Shown here piece after piece: positions 55,750-64,000 of a DNA stretch of 64,000 bases. Source of the DNA: CAWIHS01 sp963836005. Lineage in GTDB: Bacteria > Pseudomonadota > Gammaproteobacteria > GRL18. Both the position numbers and the translations under genes were made by a program. Under the pieces are notes generated by a model, which ran no database searches, was not told the origin of the DNA, and worked only from the letters and a program-made list of their open reading frames with translations. The stretch's first letter is position 1. The number at the start of each line of letters is the position of its first letter. The stretch covers positions 248,001-312,000 of the forward strand of contig CAWIHS010000001.1 of NCBI GenBank assembly GCA_963836005.1, given 5' to 3'.

Positions 55750-55923
55750 CCATTATTTTAATTGTCATTTTCAACCCGTTACAGTTATTATATCATTTCC
55801 AGGGTGCCTGTTCGGTACCCGGCCTGCCCTGTCCTGGGCAAGAGCTGCCATCTATTTCACTCTTATTTACTAAAGTTAATTAATTATGCTTAATATGAAT
55901 AAGATTTACCAAGGTATTTTATT

Positions 55924-58851
55924 ATGGCCCTGACAAAATTCATCAAACCCTTTGTTTCTTCATTCGGCAAAGATAAATGGAAAAGCAGAAACGCTGAGGT
56001 AAGAAAGAAAGCGGTACAGGAATTAGCGGTAAGTGATCAGCAAACCATCACTCATATAGCACTTAATGATAGTGAAGAATCCATTAAAATCATTGCCATC
56101 AATAAATCTAATGATCTGGATTTATTACAAACTATCATTATGAAAGGAACAAATCCTGCAGTTAAGAAAGCAGCCGAATTACGTTATTATCAATTACTCT
56201 CGGGTATTAAGCACCCCGTCCCTGATTATACACAAAGGGAGCAGATTATCCATGGAAGCCGCAATCCTGCGCTGCTTGAATTTATCGCGGAAAATGCCAT
56301 AGAACCCGAATTCAGACAAATAGCCATTAAACGCATTAACCGTGATGCCCTGCTGGGGAATATTGCGCTTAAAGATGCCCATGCCGATGTGCGTTTAGCC
56401 GCAGCACAGCAAATTGCCAAGCGTTCAACTCTGGAACGTGTCGTCAAACAATCACGTCGTAAAGACAAACGTGTGTATAAAACCGTTAAGGCCAAACTGG
56501 ATAATATCATTGAAGATGAGGAACGCCCGCTGATCCTGGCCAAAGAAGTGGAAGATATCTGTTATCAGCTTGAAAGACTTCATAAACGCGGCCGCCTGTT
56601 GCAGGAAAAATCAACCTATGAAAATTATTTAAACCGCTGGCAGGAAATCAGCAATTTTGCCAATCAGGACATCCAGCAACGTTTATCTAATGCCTGCACA
56701 CAGATCAATGAAGGTTTAGAAACACTGGAGCTAGAAAAAGTTCAGCAGCAGGAAATCATCCAGTCATTGGAATCAATGTTAACTCAGCTCTCTGACACAA
56801 TGGATGAACTTCTGAAGGCACGTGTGTTGCACGATAATGAATCAATCGCCACTCACACAAACACCTTGAAAACGCTCCGCAATACCTGGACAGATACCGT
56901 CAGTAAGTTATCCAACGATGAGACTCAAAGTCTGAATTCACGTTTTAAAACCCTGCTGGAGCTGGCTGAACCATCCCCTGCTGATATTCAGGGACAGGCA
57001 ACAGCAGATAAAATGATGGTCTTATGCTCACAGATTGAATCCATGCTGAGCAGCGAGGATTTTCTGGGTAAACACTCAATAGATGCACTCGATAACACAT
57101 TTCATTCCCAGGTCAAGATGCTGCAGCAGCATACCCCGGAAATCGACCGATGCATTGCTAGCTTTGAACAGTCTCTGGCCGTGTTACGAGATCGTTTGAA
57201 AACTCAGAAACTAAAAGCCGATAAGTTGAAAAATGAACTTGAGTCTGCCTGTAAACACATATCGCTGGAAATTGCTGACGGACATATTTCCAGTGCAGAA
57301 AAAAGCAGAAACAATCTCTACAACCAGATCGAAAAAAGTCCATTACTATCCGCCACAGAAAAGCAACATTATCTAAAGACCCTGAATCAATTTCGTTCCG
57401 AACTGGGAAAATTTTCTTCCTGGCGTAACTGGGCACATGAAAACGAACGCGAACATCTGGCTCAACAGGCTGAGCAGCTTTTCTCAGCAACGAGCAACAA
57501 TACGCAACTTGAAAACAGCTATCAGGAAGTAGTCGAGCAGGTAAAAACATTACGTCAAAGCTGGAAGCGGCTCAAAAGTCCCAGCTCCGATGAACTTTGG
57601 GAACGTTTTAATAACGCCTGCAGCCAGACTTATGAGTTATGCACACCCTGGCTGAAAATTGAAGCACAGGCAAGACTTAAACATCTGCAAGCCAAACAGG
57701 ACTTATGTGATCAATTGGAGCAATATATTGAAACGATGCATTGGCCGTCCGATTCAAAGGCTGCTGTTGACCAGACTATAGACTGGGTCAAGGTAGATAA
57801 AATAATTCGTCAGGCACGTAAAGAATGGAACGCTATTGGTTTCGTCGATAGAAAAGCTTATAAAGGCATCACTAAACGCTTTGACAGGAGTGTCCATATT
57901 ATTCGCGCAGAATTGAAAAAAGTCTGGGATCTCAATCAGGAAAAATTTTACCATATCATTGATAAAGCGAAAAATCTGCATGAGCTGGCTGACACCGATC
58001 TGGATCAGGCCATCGAACAAACCAAGCAATTGCAACAGGATTGGAAAACCATCGGACCTGTACCCTCCTTTCAACGCAACAAATTATGGAAAAAATTTCG
58101 TAAAAACTGCGATCTGGTTTTTGCCCGCCGCCAGGATTTAAAGGATCAACAAAAACAGGAAAATGAAATTATTTTACGTGAAAAAGAAGCCATCTGTGAA
58201 AATTTAGAAGCCTTAAATCAACAACCATTAAAAATTACAGACCTGCAGAATGCCTACAATGATATAGCCAAACTCTGGCATGAAAACGAGCCAAGACTCA
58301 GATCCGTGAGTAGCAAGTTAAATCATCGTTACGTAGCCGCAAAAGCTGAATATGATATTAAATTATCTGCATTATATGCTGAACAAAAAATTCAACAGCT
58401 GGAGTTGTTTAAACACAAGGCACAACTTTGCACACAATTGGAGCGACTGCCATCATCGGATCAGGCTGAAATTGAAAAAATCGCTGCAAATTGGCAAGAA
58501 TTAGCTGAGCTACCTGCAAAATGGGAAAAACAGATAAAGATCCGCTTCAATAATGCAATGGCCAATATTCAGGCAGACATAGACAAGAAAGCGTTAATTC
58601 AGGCAGAATCTGAGCTAAAACAGCAATTATGCCTGAAATATGAAATCATAACGGGCAAAGAATCACCCGAAGATCAACAACAGCTGCGACGCGAAATGCA
58701 GGTGGAATTGTTAAATTCCAGCATGAGCGGCCGACAAAATGAACAGGATAAGACTGATCCCGTAGAGATGCAGATTCAGTGGCATAGTCTGAGTAACTAT
58801 GAGTATGAAGGTGATGCGGAACTTGACGAAAGATTTTCCCGGCTGGTGTAA
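55924..58851 (+). CDS. DUF349 domain protein
   Basis: 975 residues, soluble and almost wholly helical. Several DUF349 repeats are visible by their basic, Trp-rich pattern (IRQARKEWNAIGFVDRKAYKGITKRFDRSVHIIRAELKKVWD; QTKQLQQDWKTIGPVPSFQRNKLWKKFRKNCDLVFARRQD; YNDIAKLWHENEPR). An N-terminal HEAT-like stretch covers about 20-170. Long coiled-coil regions lie in the middle. The family is common next to valS or in single units; the role is unknown. Confidence 0.88.
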   Translation: MALTKFIKPFVSSFGKDKWKSRNAEVRKKAVQELAVSDQQTITHIALNDSEESIKIIAINKSNDLDLLQTIIMKGTNPAVKKAAELRYYQLLSGIKHPVPDYTQREQIIHGSRNPALLEFIAENAIEPEFRQIAIKRINRDALLGNIALKDAHADVRLAAAQQIAKRSTLERVVKQSRRKDKRVYKTVKAKLDNIIEDEERPLILAKEVEDICYQLERLHKRGRLLQEKSTYENYLNRWQEISNFANQDIQQRLSNACTQINEGLETLELEKVQQQEIIQSLESMLTQLSDTMDELLKARVLHDNESIATHTNTLKTLRNTWTDTVSKLSNDETQSLNSRFKTLLELAEPSPADIQGQATADKMMVLCSQIESMLSSEDFLGKHSIDALDNTFHSQVKMLQQHTPEIDRCIASFEQSLAVLRDRLKTQKLKADKLKNELESACKHISLEIADGHISSAEKSRNNLYNQIEKSPLLSATEKQHYLKTLNQFRSELGKFSSWRNWAHENEREHLAQQAEQLFSATSNNTQLENSYQEVVEQVKTLRQSWKRLKSPSSDELWERFNNACSQTYELCTPWLKIEAQARLKHLQAKQDLCDQLEQYIETMHWPSDSKAAVDQTIDWVKVDKIIRQARKEWNAIGFVDRKAYKGITKRFDRSVHIIRAELKKVWDLNQEKFYHIIDKAKNLHELADTDLDQAIEQTKQLQQDWKTIGPVPSFQRNKLWKKFRKNCDLVFARRQDLKDQQKQENEIILREKEAICENLEALNQQPLKITDLQNAYNDIAKLWHENEPRLRSVSSKLNHRYVAAKAEYDIKLSALYAEQKIQQLELFKHKAQLCTQLERLPSSDQAEIEKIAANWQELAELPAKWEKQIKIRFNNAMANIQADIDKKALIQAESELKQQLCLKYEIITGKESPEDQQQLRREMQVELLNSSMSGRQNEQDKTDPVEMQIQWHSLSNYEYEGDAELDERFSRLV

Positions 58852-59167
58852 AAAAACAGTCCGCTCATGCCTCTTTGCTGAAGACCGTTATGATAAGTAA
58901 AAGCAGAAAAACCTGCAGTGCAGGTTATATAAAATTAACTTGCATCTAATCGACATATCTGAAGCTTCACCCTGAGTGCCTGATACCAGGTATTTGCGGA
59001 ACACAGGTCGCGCTGCTCCAGCAACAAGCCGTATTTCCCACATAAACCCCGTGGATGGTCGAAATGCAAGCGAGAGGCAGGCGCCTGAGTTGTGCATGAG
59101 GGTCAAGCAGCACCTGACGGCTAGCACGTTCTTATAGATACACCGATTAGCCGCCATTCATTATTAT
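58852..59167. other. Intergenic region with weak repeat traces
   Basis: No gene is supported. TGATACCAGGTATTTGCGGAAC (58979-59000) resembles the left arm of the shared repeat core (TGATACCAGGAATTTGTTGC at 28381-28400), suggesting a very decayed copy. Confidence 0.3.
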
Positions 59168-59848
59168 TCAAAACTCGCCGGCCGCACCCCGGTTCATAAT
59201 GTCAAGAATGGTTTCTTTGACCTTGACCGCTTTCTCGTAGAGTTCAGACGGTAAAGTCTTGCCGCCATATATCATCATGTCCATATTGAGCGTATAAAGC
59301 CATAATTTGCCCTGTTTATCTTCAATCAGGGCAATTCGACAAGGGAGATATGCCGAAAAAGCACCACTGTAATCTAACATTTCTGCGGCAATCAGAGAAT
59401 CACAGAAGAGGAATAATTTGATAAATCGATGTGATTTACCAGTTTTTGCTTCAATGTCTTTGGATAAGGGCAGTTCACCCACATTAGCAAAATTATGCTC
59501 ATTGGCAACAAATTTCATGGTTTCTTCAACTTCTTCAGCGCTCAAACCCTCTGCTACCGGAACTTTCCAGACAGTAGCTTCCGCTGAATTTCCCGTGGAG
59601 AGCAAGACCTCTGCCATACCCGTATAGGTGTCCCAGGCTTTTTCATCCAGTTGTTTGGCCTGAGCAAGGTATTCTTTAATTTTACCCTCATCCATGCCCT
59701 GGATATTCTTAAGCTGTTGTCCAAGAAAAGATTTACTGTTTTCATCCAGATTATCATAGAACTTGTATAATGGCTGAATTTTAGGGAGTAGCAATACAAC
59801 ACCTACCAGAGCAATCACGCCGATAAGTGCCAGAAGATTACGAATCAT
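59168..59848 (-). CDS. DUF302 domain protein with membrane anchor
   Basis: 226 residues from ATG 59848 (MIRNLLALIGVIALVGVVLLLPKI), with AAGGA 7 bases ahead; the frame is open 20 codons further without family features. An N-terminal membrane anchor is followed by a helical linker (about 25-75) and a DUF302-like domain (FANVGELPLSKDIEAKTGKSHRFIKLFLFCDSLIAAEMLDYSGAFSAYLPCRIALIEDKQGKLWLYTLNMDMMIYGG). The PCRIALIE block is diagnostic. Periplasmic; function unknown. Confidence 0.85.
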   Translation of the reverse strand: MIRNLLALIGVIALVGVVLLLPKIQPLYKFYDNLDENSKSFLGQQLKNIQGMDEGKIKEYLAQAKQLDEKAWDTYTGMAEVLLSTGNSAEATVWKVPVAEGLSAEEVEETMKFVANEHNFANVGELPLSKDIEAKTGKSHRFIKLFLFCDSLIAAEMLDYSGAFSAYLPCRIALIEDKQGKLWLYTLNMDMMIYGGKTLPSELYEKAVKVKETILDIMNRGAAGEF

Positions 59849-60104
59849 ATTATTTTCCTTAGATTTCATGACCATGCCTAATCCCGCATTGCCCCTGATG
59901 TGACTCAATAAAAATTATTATCGACTTAAACATAAGGTTTTGGGATACAGCAATTTGAAAATTATCTGATCACTTTTCCATTGACAGTTTCCTGTTGTCA
60001 GGCATATAAATGGTTATATGATCAGCCTTCCCCCGCTCATAATTATAGCGTTTTTTTGCTATAAATCATAACTAATTAAAAGCTTAGTATTTGATTAGCC
60101 GGTA

Positions 60105-61421
60105 TCACTCAGTATCTAAAATATTATTCCAGACATATCGGGCATAACGGTAATAAAGAAAAAACATAATCAACGCATTAACCACGCCCAACATAGCATA
60201 GAGTGAAAATAAGCTGAATCCCTTTGAAAGCATTGCCATAGTCACTAAAGCAGATATAACCATAAAGCAGGCATTCATTATATTATTGGCGGCTATGCTT
60301 CTGGAACGAGATTTGAGCTCGCTATACTCCTGCAAAATAACATACAGGGGAACTATATATAAACCTCCCATCATCCCCATCAGCAGGACATCGATCAGAA
60401 CATGCAAAGTTCCCCACTGTTCAAACATGAAAAACCAGCCGTGCAGGTATTCAGTGGCAGCTCCATTAGTCACAATCGAGGCACTGGTGAAGTATAAATC
60501 GATACCCACTGTACTGAGTCCAATAGCTCCAACAACCACCCATTTTAAACTTTTATGTAAATTATGAGATCGGCCTGCGAATATAGAACCAAGACCGATT
60601 CCGATAGAAAAAAGCGTCAGCAATAAGGTAACGACCTGTTCATTTCCCATCAGGATGTCTCGCGTGTAACCAGGCAATATAGTCAATACCGTAGCACCAT
60701 AAAACCAGAACCAGGAAATAGCCAGCACAGCGCCCCAAAGTAATCTGTTTTTACTTTTGAGGGCTATTAAGGCAAAAGTCTGCGAGAATATATTCCAGTT
60801 AATACGCAATATTTTATTGGCAGATACTGCCAGTGGAATATTTCGACTGTTTAACCAGCCTGCTAGCGAGACAAGAACAATCGTTACGCTGATATAAACA
60901 CGTCCATATTCCGGGATCATGATCATTAATCCACCGGTCAGCGTTCCCAGCAAAATGGCCAGAAAAGTCCCCATCTCAATAATACCATTACCTTTTAACA
61001 GTCCCTCTTCATCCAGGTGTTGAGGTAAAATACTGTATTTTACCGGTCCGAACAATGAAGACTGAGCTCCCATGAGAAACAGAACTAAGAGTAAAAACCA
61101 GATATTTTGCAGGTAAAATCCTGCAGTAGCCAAAATCATGATGAAAATTTCAGCCAGTTTTATTTTCCTGATCAAGGCAGATTTTTCATATTTGTCGGCT
61201 AATTGACCCGCTACCGCAGAAAAAAGAAAAAAAGGTAAAATGAACAGCCCCGCGCTTAACGGGATCAGGATGGAAGTTTTAATCGTGGTGAAGCTTAATG
61301 AATTGTAGGTTATAAGAATAATCAGTGCATTTTTATAAATATTATCATTAAAAGCCCCTAAAAACTGGGTCCAGAATAAAGGCGCAAAACGCGGGCTGGA
61401 CATCAGGATTCTAAAATTCAT
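60105..61421 (-). CDS. MFS transporter, LplT/Aas-like
   Basis: 438 residues with about 12 membrane helices. The N-terminal RFAPLFWTQFLGAFNDNIYKNALIILITY and the later LFGPVKYSILPQHLDEEGLLKGNGIIEMGTFLAILLGTLTGG are characteristic of the lysophospholipid flippase LplT and the MFS half of larger Aas-type fusions. Here no acyltransferase domain is attached and no aas gene is nearby, so a lipid substrate is likely but unproved. Confidence 0.85.
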   Translation of the reverse strand: MNFRILMSSPRFAPLFWTQFLGAFNDNIYKNALIILITYNSLSFTTIKTSILIPLSAGLFILPFFLFSAVAGQLADKYEKSALIRKIKLAEIFIMILATAGFYLQNIWFLLLVLFLMGAQSSLFGPVKYSILPQHLDEEGLLKGNGIIEMGTFLAILLGTLTGGLMIMIPEYGRVYISVTIVLVSLAGWLNSRNIPLAVSANKILRINWNIFSQTFALIALKSKNRLLWGAVLAISWFWFYGATVLTILPGYTRDILMGNEQVVTLLLTLFSIGIGLGSIFAGRSHNLHKSLKWVVVGAIGLSTVGIDLYFTSASIVTNGAATEYLHGWFFMFEQWGTLHVLIDVLLMGMMGGLYIVPLYVILQEYSELKSRSRSIAANNIMNACFMVISALVTMAMLSKGFSLFSLYAMLGVVNALIMFFLYYRYARYVWNNILDTE

Positions 61422-61478
61422 AATATTTTCCGTACTTGTAATTCCAGCTTATCATTTAAACGAAAAGTATGCTGCTTA

Positions 61479-62939
61479 TCATAAAGTTTTATAAAACTCT
61501 GGTTGCCCTTTCAATCCTGCCTGTTGATAATCCGCCAGTAAAAGCTCTCTGGCCTGATGTTGATCCGTATTAAAACACTGAATTAAACCTTTATAAAGAT
61601 AATCATAGAGTTTTCTGCGTGAAATTTGATGTGTTTTCTGACTATGATTATAAAGCCAGTCAGAAAAAATCATAAAGCGCTCAAATGGTTCTCTATCAAG
61701 CAACAATATTAAACTTCGCTTAAAACAGCCTGAATTGGCGATTAATTCCCAGTAACGTGCAAAACGGCTAACTCGCTGTATGGTGAAAAAATCCAACCTG
61801 TCTGTACTTGCAATACTATAGGGTGCCTGAGGATCAAATTTAAGAGAATATGCCTGAGTATGACGAATAATGGGTGTGCCTTTTAAGCGTTTCAAAATAC
61901 CCAGCTGAATATCATGCGGTTTAAGGCTGAACAGCAAGTTAAAACCCTGCGCAAAACTGGCTAAATCCTCCCCCGGCAGACCGAAGATCAAGTCTGCATG
62001 GATATGAGCATTGGACTGCTGTCGCAGCCAGCTCAGGTTTTCAATAGTTTTTGAGTTATTCTGCTTACGACTAATCAATGCCTGCACTTGCGGGTTAAAA
62101 CTTTGCACGCCTACTTCAAATTGCAGATGACCAGGCGGAAAATGCTCTATCATTGTTTTTAATGTTTCAGGCAGTCGATCAGGAATAATTTCAAAATGCA
62201 CAAATAGTTCTTTATCCAGCCTTTGCAGAAAGAAATCCAGAATTCTCAGACTGGATTCTATTTTCAGATTAAAAGTTCTGTCGACAAACTTGAAATTCCT
62301 TGCACCGCGTTGATACAACAAATCCAGCTCATTAAGAAACATGTCCAGAGAAAACGGAATCGATGTCTTATCCAATGCAGAAAGACAAAATTGACACTTA
62401 AAAGGACATCCACGAGAAGCTTCAACATAGATGACCCTGTTGCGCACATCTTCGTCAGAGTAATAGGCATAAGGGAAATTGATATGCTCCAGCGAAGCGG
62501 GCTGTTCATGAATAACTTTTGGTAATTGAGCATGATTTTTCAGGATGGCCTGGCATAAGCGGGCAAAACTGAGATCAGCGGCGCCGCATATCAGGTGATC
62601 CGCCCATTGAAATATCTTCTGTTGCTGGTATTCATAACTGACTTCTGGGCCGCCAATCACGATAACGATTTCAGGTTCCAGGGTTTTTATCAGTCTAACC
62701 ACCTGGTAAGTTATATCCACATTCCAGATATAAACACCAAAACCAATGATCCGGGGTTTATCGAGTAAAAGCGTTTCGACAATATTGGGCGTCTTTAAAT
62801 GCGAAGTAAATTCGTAAATCCTGGTCGTTGCCTGAAGCTCACCCATATTGGCATATAAATAACGCAAACCAATGGAGGCATGAATATAACTGGCATTAAC
62901 GCTACAGAGGAGTATTTTAGAAGAGGATAAATCAGACAC
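61479..62939 (-). CDS. B12-binding domain radical SAM protein (DUF4080 type)
   Basis: 486 residues. The N-terminal cobalamin-binding domain (ILLCSVNASYIHASIGLRYLYANMGEL; IGFGVYIWNVDITYQVVRLIK) has no clear DxHxxG. The radical SAM core has VEASRGCPFKCQFCLSALDKTSIPFS (CxxxCxxC). A C-terminal helical DUF4080-like region follows (FFTIQRVSRFARYWELIANSGCF). Substrate unknown. It lies 57 bases upstream of the MFS gene in the same direction. Confidence 0.9.
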   Translation of the reverse strand: MSDLSSSKILLCSVNASYIHASIGLRYLYANMGELQATTRIYEFTSHLKTPNIVETLLLDKPRIIGFGVYIWNVDITYQVVRLIKTLEPEIVIVIGGPEVSYEYQQQKIFQWADHLICGAADLSFARLCQAILKNHAQLPKVIHEQPASLEHINFPYAYYSDEDVRNRVIYVEASRGCPFKCQFCLSALDKTSIPFSLDMFLNELDLLYQRGARNFKFVDRTFNLKIESSLRILDFFLQRLDKELFVHFEIIPDRLPETLKTMIEHFPPGHLQFEVGVQSFNPQVQALISRKQNNSKTIENLSWLRQQSNAHIHADLIFGLPGEDLASFAQGFNLLFSLKPHDIQLGILKRLKGTPIIRHTQAYSLKFDPQAPYSIASTDRLDFFTIQRVSRFARYWELIANSGCFKRSLILLLDREPFERFMIFSDWLYNHSQKTHQISRRKLYDYLYKGLIQCFNTDQHQARELLLADYQQAGLKGQPEFYKTL

Positions 62940-63053
62940 TTAATACAGAAAAGTCTAGATCCCTGCTTGTATAGAGCAAGTTTTTGTGGCTATTGAGTAA
63001 CAAATCCAGTAACCGCTCAAGTGACAACAGGGATAAATATTCAGCCATGGCTG

Positions 63054-64000
63054 TTAATAAGCCGGACCTTGTCGATATTGAGGATAGTCCGGATAAGGAG
63101 ATCCATAACCTTGATAAGGATTATTATAACGGTTCTGTCTGGGCTGATATTGAGGCTCAGGCTGATAATAGGGATTAACCTGATACTGAGGCCCCTGCTG
63201 AGAATAAGAATTAGGACCATAGTCAGGCTGTTGATACTGGTTTCTAGCCTGGTAGGAGTTATAGTCTCGCTGATAGGCATCAGGTCTGGCATTGTATGAA
63301 GGCGGGGGCAGATATCCCTGATAACCACGATAACCAGAATCATACTGTGAAGGCATTGGGAGCTGAGTATCCATATTGGCGGATTGCGTCTCGCTATTCA
63401 TTTGCAAAGCGCCAGCTTGCTCAGTTTCTAGTTGCTTATCATTATCAAGGTGAACTAGACCCTTAACCTTATCAACCATTTTATTAACCTTTTCCTTAAA
63501 CCCTGTTGCAGAGTCTTCACTAGTGGTTAGCGTGGTTTCTGTATTAATATCTGGCTGGGCTGTAGATACGCTCATAGCCTGTTTAGTCGCTACAGGCATA
63601 TTCTCCTGTTGCGGCTGCACAGTTGCAGAGTCTTCTAGCGAAACCTTCGCAGCGGTTGAATTTGCGGGAGTATTATAAACTGGAGCTGTAGCGGTTTTGG
63701 ACTCAGATTGTACATCATTCAGGGTCGTTTCTGCGTTATCACCTCCCATACCGACTAAGTTTTTAACTTTGTCGACCATATGGCTAACCTTATTGCTGAC
63801 TGCATCTTTAAGTTTGAGGGTTTCCTCTTCAGCAGCTTGTAATGCTGACGTTTCTGGCTGCTCGGGAATAATAACTGTTTCTGTTTCAATGACCGTTACC
63901 GGCTGAACAACCTGTGGTTCAGGGACGGCAGAATTAAGCTGGGGATGTTCAGCCGGCAGTAGCTGATCCGCGGGAGACTGAACCGTAGCAGAGTTTGAAA
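63054..64000 (-). CDS. Tyr/Gln/Pro-rich repeat protein (5' end outside the window)
   Basis: The frame is open from the stop at 63054 to the right edge, so at least 314 residues are seen and the start is missing. Two internal repeats, KVSHMVDKVKNLVGMGGDN and KVNKMVDKVKGLVHLDNDK, are separated by Ser/Thr/Gln/Glu-rich linkers with recurring DSATVQ-type phrases. The last ~95 residues are very rich in Tyr, Gln, Pro, Gly and Asn (SQYDSGYRGYQGYLPPP; NPYYQPEPQYQPRQNRYNNP), low in hydrophobic residues, and prion-like. No known domain. The in-frame ATG at 63779 is inside the coding region rather than its start. Confidence 0.7.
   Translation of the reverse strand, partial: SNSATVQSPADQLLPAEHPQLNSAVPEPQVVQPVTVIETETVIIPEQPETSALQAAEEETLKLKDAVSNKVSHMVDKVKNLVGMGGDNAETTLNDVQSESKTATAPVYNTPANSTAAKVSLEDSATVQPQQENMPVATKQAMSVSTAQPDINTETTLTTSEDSATGFKEKVNKMVDKVKGLVHLDNDKQLETEQAGALQMNSETQSANMDTQLPMPSQYDSGYRGYQGYLPPPSYNARPDAYQRDYNSYQARNQYQQPDYGPNSYSQQGPQYQVNPYYQPEPQYQPRQNRYNNPYQGYGSPYPDYPQYRQGPAY

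Noticed and set aside
55800..55850. GC-rich hairpins (GGGTGCC / GGTACCC, GCCC / GGGC) after valS
   Set aside because: No T-tract follows and no RNA family fits; too weak to call a terminator or an attenuator.
58888..59157. 89-codon minus-strand frame between the DUF349 and DUF302 genes
   Set aside because: Cys-rich, patternless translation overlapping decayed repeat sequence.

Overview
The window carries a gammaproteobacterial chromosome segment of moderate to low GC. The evidence is the gene order aat-bpt-infA / clpA-clpS / icd / rluE-mnmA-hflD / purB, the pepA-holC-(unknown)-valS operon divergent from lptF, and housekeeping proteins (AcnB, IcdA-type NADP isocitrate dehydrogenase, MnmA, HflD, CmoM) of clear gammaproteobacterial type. 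The intergenic repeat style (short palindromic elements with a 'GAAGACGCCGTAAATAC' core) and a methionine-rich secreted protein would suit a methanotroph-like lineage (Methylococcales), but nothing in the window proves this and no methane-oxidation gene is present. No tRNA, rRNA, CRISPR array or intact transposase was seen.

Layout. 1-275: 3'-truncated ABC ATPase on the minus strand. 711-5439: an N-degron pathway cluster (Aat and Bpt tag proteins, ClpS recognises, ClpA unfolds) around infA. 5903-9844: icd, then rluE, mnmA and hflD. 10081-17682: a six-gene MoxR/DUF58/DUF4381/VWA/VWA-TPR/BatD operon, followed by mnmD and a class I glutamine amidotransferase. 19277-25429: PerM-type permease, acnB, purB and a DUF938 methyltransferase. 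26754-28043: a secreted protein built almost entirely of Met-Gly-Ser repeats with its own ribosome binding site and terminator. 28589-31779: GNAT acetyltransferase, DUF7931-like protein, YgiQ radical SAM protein. 31780-33860: two DnaA boxes arranged as a perfect palindrome, two small unknown genes and a decayed IS4-family element. 33858-39240: GAF protein, small heat shock protein with a possible RNA thermometer, RluA-type synthase, CmoM, DUF2058. 39241-49917: repeat-rich accessory stretch with a DUF389 membrane protein, a frameshifted HD-GYP gene, a SpoIIAA-like protein, acetyltransferase, frameshifted YceI with cytochrome b561, a conserved unknown 474-residue protein, RDD and Sel1 proteins, then lptF. 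50050-58851: pepA, holC, an unknown, valS and a DUF349 protein. 59168-64000: DUF302 protein, MFS transporter, B12-binding radical SAM protein, and a Tyr/Gln/Pro-rich repeat protein cut by the window edge.

The most unusual content is (i) the Met-rich repeat protein, and (ii) several interacting families of non-autonomous palindromic elements. One family has IS66-type ends (5'-GTAA) and exact 8-bp target duplications in three copies; one of these sits inside the hairpin loop of a different repeat. A second family has IS4-like ends with 10-bp duplications. Members of the two families share the same internal core, although their ends differ.
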